Below, one piece after another: positions 40,943 to 44,368 of a stretch of 44,368 nucleotides of DNA. The DNA comes from an uncultured Bacteroidales bacterium (lineage in GTDB: Bacteria; Bacteroidota; Bacteroidia; Bacteroidales; UBA932), in contig URCV01000010.1 in the NCBI GenBank assembly GCA_900546445.1, forward strand, positions 1-44,368, read 5' to 3'. The notes under the pieces were generated by a model. That model had not been told where the DNA came from, searched no databases, and worked only from the letters and a program-made list of their open reading frames with translations. Position numbers and translations under genes: made by a program. Position 1 is the stretch's first letter, and every line of letters starts with the position of its first letter.

Positions 40943-41249
40943 AGGAATGAAAATAGTATCGAGGATGCCATATAAGGTCCCACGTGGTGCGTTTGATGAT
41001 ATGGAAAGATATGTGCTTGACAGCACTGTTCGTATGCGACGCGGGACGATGTGGCTTCGGATTGTGGCGATGGCGTGTGGCGTCGCGGCGGCATTGGCCA
41101 TAATATTCTCAGTCTCTTTGCATTTGCGCTCCAATTATTCTTTCAATGCGGTACAGGACGCTTTTGCGCAATTGAGTAGTGATGATCAGGCGTTTCTTAC
41201 CGAGGTATATAGTGATGATACTTTTTTGAATGTAAATTTAAATTATTGA
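40935..41249 (+). CDS. small single-pass membrane protein, probable anti-sigma partner
   Basis: The 104-residue protein has about 35 N-terminal cytoplasmic residues containing KVPRGAFDDMERYVLD, one membrane helix (WLRIVAMACGVAAALAIIFSVSL) and a short periplasmic tail. The start overlaps the sigma gene by eight bases, and a Spy-like gene follows after six bases. This order, sigma / single-pass protein / Spy-like protein, suggests an envelope-stress sensor cassette in which this protein restrains the sigma factor. No family is recognised with certainty. Confidence 0.7.
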   Translation: MNKGMKIVSRMPYKVPRGAFDDMERYVLDSTVRMRRGTMWLRIVAMACGVAAALAIIFSVSLHLRSNYSFNAVQDAFAQLSSDDQAFLTEVYSDDTFLNVNLNY

Positions 41250-41255
41250 TGTAAG

Positions 41256-41669
41256 ATGAAAACAATTGTAAGGTATGTAGTGATGGCGGCGACCTTTATG
41301 TTTATGTCGTTTACGCTTTCCGCACAGAATGACAAGATGTCTAGGGAGGATTTGGCTCTTAAGCAGGCAGAACATATTTCTTATTCTCTGGCTTTCGACG
41401 AAGTTACTAGTGCCAAGTTCAAGGAGGTTTACTGTAGTTATCAGAAAGAAATTTGGGAATTGGGACCGAAACTTCCTAAAGGTGATTCAAAACAGGATAT
41501 GGAGCAACGTTTTGAGAGAAGCCAGAAGATTTTGGATCTTCGTAAGAAATATTATGATATCTATAGTACTTTTCTCACCCCTGAGCAGATATCAAGGGTT
41601 TATGAAATCGAAAAGGATATGATGCGACATATGTCCGCTAATAAAGGTAAAAAACATAGAAGGAAATAG
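41256..41669 (+). CDS. Spy/CpxP-like periplasmic protein
   Basis: The 137-residue protein has a signal peptide ending near FTLSAQND. The mature helical protein contains a coupled ARG-rich helix (EQRFERSQKILDLRKKYYD) and the segment YSTFLTPEQISRVYEIEKDM. The latter matches the LTxxQ pattern of Spy/CpxP chaperones, which bind unfolded or metal-exposed proteins in the periplasm. The C-terminus is basic (KGKKHRRK). It is the third gene of the sigma cassette, and its likely product role is stress response in the envelope. Confidence 0.72.
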   Translation: MKTIVRYVVMAATFMFMSFTLSAQNDKMSREDLALKQAEHISYSLAFDEVTSAKFKEVYCSYQKEIWELGPKLPKGDSKQDMEQRFERSQKILDLRKKYYDIYSTFLTPEQISRVYEIEKDMMRHMSANKGKKHRRK

Positions 41670-41702
41670 GTTTGTGGGCCGTAGTGGCCTTTATTATGTC
41701 AG

Positions 41703-41748
41703 TGGCTATGTGCTTGGCGGTTCGATGAACGGCACGAGAACATAGCCA
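41703..41748. other. hairpin between the Spy-like gene and tRNA-Cys
   Basis: TGGCTATGT (41703-41711) pairs with ACATAGCCA (41740-41748), nine perfect pairs. An inner small hairpin GTTC/GAAC lies at 41720-41730. The interval 41670-41830 has no credible ORF. Role unknown; there is no T tract after the stem on either strand. Confidence 0.5.
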
Positions 41749-41809
41749 TTGTTCAACCAAGATTCGTGAAATAATGCCGGTGGCGCAGCAGCAAAAAGTG
41801 TAAGATAAA

Positions 41810-41840
41810 TTTGATTTAACGGAAAAAATGACTACCTTTG
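41810..41840 (+). promoter_or_regulatory. tRNA-Cys promoter (-33 TTTG, -7 TACCTTTG)
   Basis: TTTG at 41810-41813 and TACCTTTG at 41833-41840 are 19 bases apart, matching the Bacteroidetes vegetative promoter. The tRNA begins ten bases later. Confidence 0.75.
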
Positions 41841-41850
41841 TAGTCCATTT

Positions 41851-41924
41851 GGTGCTTGGGCCGGGAGGTTAGGCACTGGTCTGCAAAACCAGTTAGAGCG
41901 GTTCAATTCCGCTAGGCACCTCCA
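41851..41924 (+). tRNA. tRNA-Cys (anticodon GCA)
   Basis: A full cloverleaf can be drawn. The acceptor arm is GGTGCTT/AGGCACC with one G-T pair. The D arm closes with GCC/GGC. The anticodon stem is CTGGT/ACCAG with loop CTGCAAA (anticodon GCA at 41883-41885), and the T arm is AGCGG/CCGCT with loop TTCAATT. The discriminator base is T, a cysteine identity element, followed by an encoded CCA ending at 41924. Confidence 0.96.
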
Positions 41925-41925
41925 A

Positions 41926-41956
41926 AAACGCCTCTGAGAGTGTCTCAGGGGCGTTT
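41926..41956 (+). terminator. hairpin terminator after tRNA-Cys
   Basis: AAACGCCTCTGAGA (41926-41939) and TCTCAGGGGCGTTT (41943-41956) form a 14-pair stem with one G-T pair and a three-base loop. It begins two bases after the tRNA CCA. The T tract is only three bases within the stem, so termination may rely mainly on the stem. Confidence 0.6.
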
Positions 41957-41975
41957 GCTATATCCGATTTTCCTA

Positions 41976-41994
41976 CAATGTTACTACAACATTG
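41976..41994. repeat. 7-bp inverted repeat downstream of tRNA-Cys
   Basis: CAATGTT (41976-41982) and AACATTG (41988-41994) are perfect inverted arms around ACTAC. It lies between the tRNA hairpin and the AlbA_2-HTH pseudogene stop. It might belong to an attachment or recombination site, but nothing proves it. Confidence 0.4.
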
Positions 41995-41999
41995 CTACA

Positions 42000-42720
42000 T
42001 TATCTCTTCAGTAGCACCTTCCAATAGCCACTTCTATCTGAACCAATACGTTGGATAATACCTTTGGCTTGAAGGACTTTCAAATGATGTTTTACAGTGT
42101 CTTCAGTTTTCCCGATTCTCTTTGCTAAATCTGCTCTCGTCAGTCGGGAGTCAGACACAAGCAGGTCAACAATTGCCTGAGCTGTTTTGCATATTGTTTT
42201 CCTTTCAACTCGACTAGTTTCTGGGTAATCTTTCTGGGTAATACCTGAACTGTTTGCTTCTTTCTACTGTTGTTACCAAAGAATCCCAGCTCATATTGCT
42301 ACCCTTCAGCACCAGATTGAACAACTGATGGGAAGTAGCGGGAATGCTTTCGTTGCCGGAACGGATGTATGCCATCTTGCGGCCGTCAGTATTGACATAA
42401 TACGGAGTCTGCCTACCTGCAGCTACATTCAGGGCCAAAAATATCTTTCCGTTTTTGCCTTTCTGCGGATTAATGGAGAACACGGGAATGAGATCCAGAT
42501 ATGCGTTGATTGCTTCACTGATAAACTCTGCATCAGGCTGGGCATCAGAAAGGCCAAGTACCTGCCCATCATTGTCAACGCCGAAATATAGAGAACCTTC
42601 AGTCGTGTTTGCGAAAGCACTGACCGTCTTGAGCCAGGAGTTTTTCTTCTTCCTGTCAAGTTCTCTCTTGAAATCGTATGTCGTGCACTCGGCTACAAAT
42701 CTGGTATCCTCGGTTTCCAT
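42000..42720 (-). pseudogene. AlbA_2 domain / winged-helix protein gene broken by a 13-bp duplication
   Basis: From ATG 42720 the frame encodes an AlbA_2 (Schlafen-type) domain: a KRELDRKKKNSWLKTVSAFA segment, NTTEGSLYFGVDNDGQVLGL and RSGNESIPATSHQL. It then stops at 42214. A second frame carries ERKTICKTAQAIVDLLVSDS, a winged-helix region (ADLAKRIGKTEDTVKHHLKV) and a stop at 42000. Removing one 13-base unit of the repeat at 42218-42243 joins the two frames into a single protein of about 236 residues. Full-length relatives also have an ATPase-like middle domain, absent here, so this may be a short form. Such proteins are presumed transcription regulators; function unknown. Confidence 0.8.
42218..42243. 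repeat. 13-bp tandem duplication causing a frameshift
   Basis: TTTCTGGGTAATC (42218-42230) is followed directly by TTTCTGGGTAATA (42231-42243), differing only at the last base. The repeat sits exactly at the frame change of the AlbA_2-HTH gene. Confidence 0.9.
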
Positions 42721-42738
42721 AACTCAAATATCAAAGTT

Positions 42739-42746
42739 CAAATATA
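42739..42746 (-). promoter_or_regulatory. AlbA_2-HTH pseudogene promoter -7 element
   Basis: The minus strand reads TATATTTG, matching TAnnTTTG, 18 bases before the ATG at 42720. Confidence 0.45.
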
Positions 42747-42798
42747 GATAAAAACCAGCGTTTTTAGGCCGGTTTAGATAAAAATCAAGACCCCATAC

Positions 42799-42806
42799 TA
42801 TCTTTG
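42799..42806 (+). promoter_or_regulatory. -7 element upstream of the IS110 transposase
   Basis: TATCTTTG matches TAnnTTTG, 77 bases before the transposase ATG. Transcripts would begin near 42811 and carry a structured leader. A proper -33 TTTG is missing on this side (only TTTAG at 42773). Confidence 0.45.
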
Positions 42807-42883
42807 TTGGCAAGAGCGGACATGGCATCACTGCCTGCCGCACGAATATAAGTTAAACGGGCCTGGTGTCCCAAAAATTTTGA
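42807..42883 (+). ncRNA. candidate guide (bridge) RNA region, left side of IS110
   Basis: This non-coding stretch follows a -7 element and can fold: GGCA/TGCC inside GCGG/CCGC near 42815-42842, and GGG/CCC near 42859-42872. In IS110-group elements the guide RNA comes from the region upstream of the transposase. The assignment is by position and family knowledge only. Confidence 0.25.
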
Positions 42884-44032
42884 ATGCCTATGAGACAAGT
42901 ATGCGGTCTTGACGTTCACAAAGATAGTGTGTTCGTCTGTATTATCAATGAAAACGGTGTTGTTTTTCAAGAAAAGTATGGAGTTTTGACTCCGGAACTC
43001 GAGCAGATGCTCGCAAAAATGATGGAGTACCACGTGGAAGAGGTCTGTATGGAGAGCACGAGCATCTATTGGATGCCAGTGTGGAGGGTGCTGGAAAACT
43101 ATGTCAATCTCAAGTTGGTCAATCCGTACTTCATCAAGCAACTTCCCGGAAAGAAGAGCGATGTGAAGGATGCGGAGTGGATTGCCACCTGCCTTCTCAA
43201 GGACCTCATCAAGGGAAGCTACGTGCCGGATGACCTTATCCAGCAGCTGCGCCAGTATGACCGGCGTATCTCTGACCTGAATTCAGAGATTGTACGCAAG
43301 CTTGGGAAACTTGATGCGGCTTTGCAGCGATGCAATATCCGTATCAGCAACTATGTTGCTACAACCGACGGAAAGAGCTACAAGGAGGTTGTCCGGCTCA
43401 TATCCGAGGGAACTCGTGATCCTGCGGAATTGGCGAAGGTCATCCACGGACGCACTGTCAACCGTGTCGGCAAGGATGTTGTCCTGGCGTCTCTCACCGG
43501 AGTTATATCCAATACGGACATTGATGTCATCCGCCAGCTACGGGAAGAAGTCGCACTTGCTGAAAGACACAAAGATGAATGTCAGTCGAAGATGGATGCC
43601 ATCTGCCAGCAGTACTTTCCTCAGCAGTTGAAGAACCTTCAGACCATACCCGGAATCAAGGGACGTTCGGCTACAGCCATAATCGCCGAAGTGGGCACAG
43701 ATATGTCATCATTCGAAGATGCCGCCCACCTTGTATCCTGGTGCGGACTGAAGCCGCGCAACGAGGAAAGTGCCGGAAAGATCAAGGCCAGAAGCACTAC
43801 ACACGGAAACAGATACTTGAGGAAAACTCTCATCGAATGTGCCTGGGCCGCATCCAAAACGCAAGGATGCTACTTCAACAAGTTCAGCTACCATCAAGTC
43901 GTCGTTCGCAGAAAGAACAAGATGAAAGTGCAGGTTGCCATTGCCAGGAAGGTCCTCACCGCTGTTTGGTACGTCATGCACGACAATGTCGCCTATCGCG
44001 ACTTTACCCCCGATATTGCTCCGGCTGAGTAA
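42884..44032 (+). CDS. IS110-family transposase
   Basis: The 382-residue protein has the RuvC-like DEDD domain and the C-terminal Tnp_20 domain of this family. Acidic residues fit the DEDD pattern: Asp10 in GLDVHKDS, Glu57 in VCMESTS, and Asp93 and Asp96 in KKSDVKDAEW. The Tnp_20 domain carries IPGIKGRSATAIIAEVGTDM and LVSWCGLKPRNEESAGK, whose Ser296 is the expected catalytic serine. A helical linker lies between. These recombinases are guided by an RNA made from the element. An ATG at 42890 is an alternative start. The gene appears intact. Confidence 0.93.
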   Translation: MPMRQVCGLDVHKDSVFVCIINENGVVFQEKYGVLTPELEQMLAKMMEYHVEEVCMESTSIYWMPVWRVLENYVNLKLVNPYFIKQLPGKKSDVKDAEWIATCLLKDLIKGSYVPDDLIQQLRQYDRRISDLNSEIVRKLGKLDAALQRCNIRISNYVATTDGKSYKEVVRLISEGTRDPAELAKVIHGRTVNRVGKDVVLASLTGVISNTDIDVIRQLREEVALAERHKDECQSKMDAICQQYFPQQLKNLQTIPGIKGRSATAIIAEVGTDMSSFEDAAHLVSWCGLKPRNEESAGKIKARSTTHGNRYLRKTLIECAWAASKTQGCYFNKFSYHQVVVRRKNKMKVQVAIARKVLTAVWYVMHDNVAYRDFTPDIAPAE

Positions 44033-44070
44033 TCGGTTGGCTCAATATATACCGCATATTGTAAGGTCAC

Positions 44071-44160
44071 TACCTTTGTGGTGGTTCGTCCCCGTCTTTC
44101 AAATTGGCTAACGCTCTATGCGGCTTAGGAGGCCCGTTTGAACCGTAGAGTTCGAAGAGG
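44071..44160 (+). ncRNA. candidate guide (seek) RNA region, right side of IS110
   Basis: TACCTTTG at 44071-44078 matches the -7 consensus. It is followed by a non-coding stretch with pairing potential: TTCAAA near 44100 with TTTGAA near 44140, CTCTA near 44115 with TAGAG near 44147, and GGC/GCC around 44122-44136. In IS1111-type members of the family the guide RNA lies downstream of the transposase. Only one of the two flanks is likely to encode it. Confidence 0.3.
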
Positions 44161-44181
44161 AAAGTTATTTATTATCTTATC

Positions 44182-44312
44182 CACTAGTGTCCAAAGAAAA
44201 ATTTGTTAGTTCTTTGTAATATATTGTTTAATAATCAGTTATAAGCAAAAATATCGCGTGTCGATTTGAATTGATTCCGTAAATTCGCTTCCTGAAAACA
44301 ACACAGGCCAGC
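44182..44312 (+). other. probable left end and leader of an IS4-type element
   Basis: The stretch from CTAGTGTCCAAAG (44184) to the ATG at 44313 has no ORF and is AT-rich. It directly precedes an IS4-type transposase start and probably contains the left inverted repeat. The right end is outside the window, so the repeat cannot be confirmed. Confidence 0.35.
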
Positions 44313-44368
44313 ATGAATAGCGGAAAATATCTTTTCAGTCAACTCGTTGAGTTTTTGCCGAAGCGAGT
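44313..44368 (+). CDS. IS4-type (DUF4372) transposase, N-terminal fragment
   Basis: The ORF from ATG 44313 runs off the window end. It encodes MNSGKYLFSQLVEFLPKR, the typical start of Bacteroidetes IS4-family transposases with an N-terminal DUF4372 domain. Only about 18 codons are visible, so the state of the rest is unknown. Confidence 0.7.
   Translation, partial: MNSGKYLFSQLVEFLPKR

Larger units (their letters stand above)
42780..44180 (+). mobile_element. IS110-family insertion sequence (ends approximate)
   Basis: A complete IS110-type transposase gene is flanked by about 100-150 bases of non-coding, structured sequence on each side, as expected for this family. The family usually lacks conventional terminal inverted repeats and target duplications, so the exact ends cannot be set from one copy. 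The coordinates given are a rough outline between the AlbA_2-HTH promoter and the IS4-type element. Confidence 0.5.

Noticed and set aside
42214..42720. AlbA_2 ORF as a complete 168-residue gene
   Set aside because: The protein ends exactly at a 13-bp tandem repeat, and the next frame carries a fitting winged-helix domain, so it is a broken longer gene.
1..44368. CRISPR arrays, rRNA genes or prophage modules
   Set aside because: No regularly spaced direct repeats, rRNA sequence or phage structural genes were seen anywhere in the window.

Overview
The window looks like the chromosome of a Bacteroidales bacterium. Three things point there. A SusC/SusD pair is driven by an ECF sigma factor and a FecR-type anti-sigma. 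Lipoproteins are abundant. The promoter -7 element TAnnTTTG recurs upstream of genes on both strands, while Shine-Dalgarno sequences are mostly absent. Genus cannot be set from the sequence; a gut lineage near Alistipes or Cryptobacteroides is a guess.

Layout. 1-9639 is mostly housekeeping: the start of trpS and recA on the minus strand, divergent from rlmN-recX; then rnhA-pdxA-GNAT-like protein (minus), a small exported protein (minus), and rfbD-rfbC-PAP2-patatin/barrel protein (plus). 9636-13990 is an accessory stretch with a short FecCD-type permease, a DUF1016/PDDEXK nuclease, a TrkH potassium channel and a putative heavy-metal exporter. 13991-17293 holds a family of lipoproteins that share an N-terminal fimbrillin-like domain but carry different C-terminal domains (an EEP phosphodiesterase and a discoidin-like domain), headed by a 43-residue small ORF and followed by a decayed third copy.

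17335-35265 is the centrepiece: about 18 kb of minus-strand genes with gaps of only -11 to +26 nt downstream of fecR. The order is ECF sigma, FecR, SusC with an STN signalling domain, SusD, EEP hydrolase, unknown lipoprotein, EEP hydrolase, unknown lipoprotein, a 1422-residue lipoprotein with two complete GH89 alpha-N-acetylglucosaminidase domains, a NagX/HGSNAT-like membrane acetyltransferase, glycerate kinase and a GntP-family permease. It reads as one inducible polysaccharide-utilization-type locus. The expected order of action is SusCD import, phosphodiester cleavage by the EEP enzymes, N-acetylation of terminal alpha-glucosamine by the NagX-like enzyme, release of alpha-GlcNAc by GH89, and glycerate (or a related acid) uptake and phosphorylation. 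No lyase, sulfatase or other glycosidase is present, so ordinary heparan sulfate is a poor fit. A glycan with alpha-GlcN(Ac) and phosphodiesters is a better guess, but this is inference.

35323-40379 carries an EamA transporter, a Na/Pi cotransporter, a cyclophilin and a phosphodiester glycosidase (NAGPA-like) lipoprotein. 40449-41669 is a small sigma/membrane protein/Spy-like cassette whose sigma gene has a one-base frameshift. A tRNA-Cys gene with a textbook promoter and a hairpin follows. Beyond it lies a mobile region: an AlbA_2-HTH gene frameshifted by a 13-bp tandem duplication, a complete IS110-family transposase with candidate guide-RNA regions on either side, and the first codons of an IS4-type transposase running off the window end.
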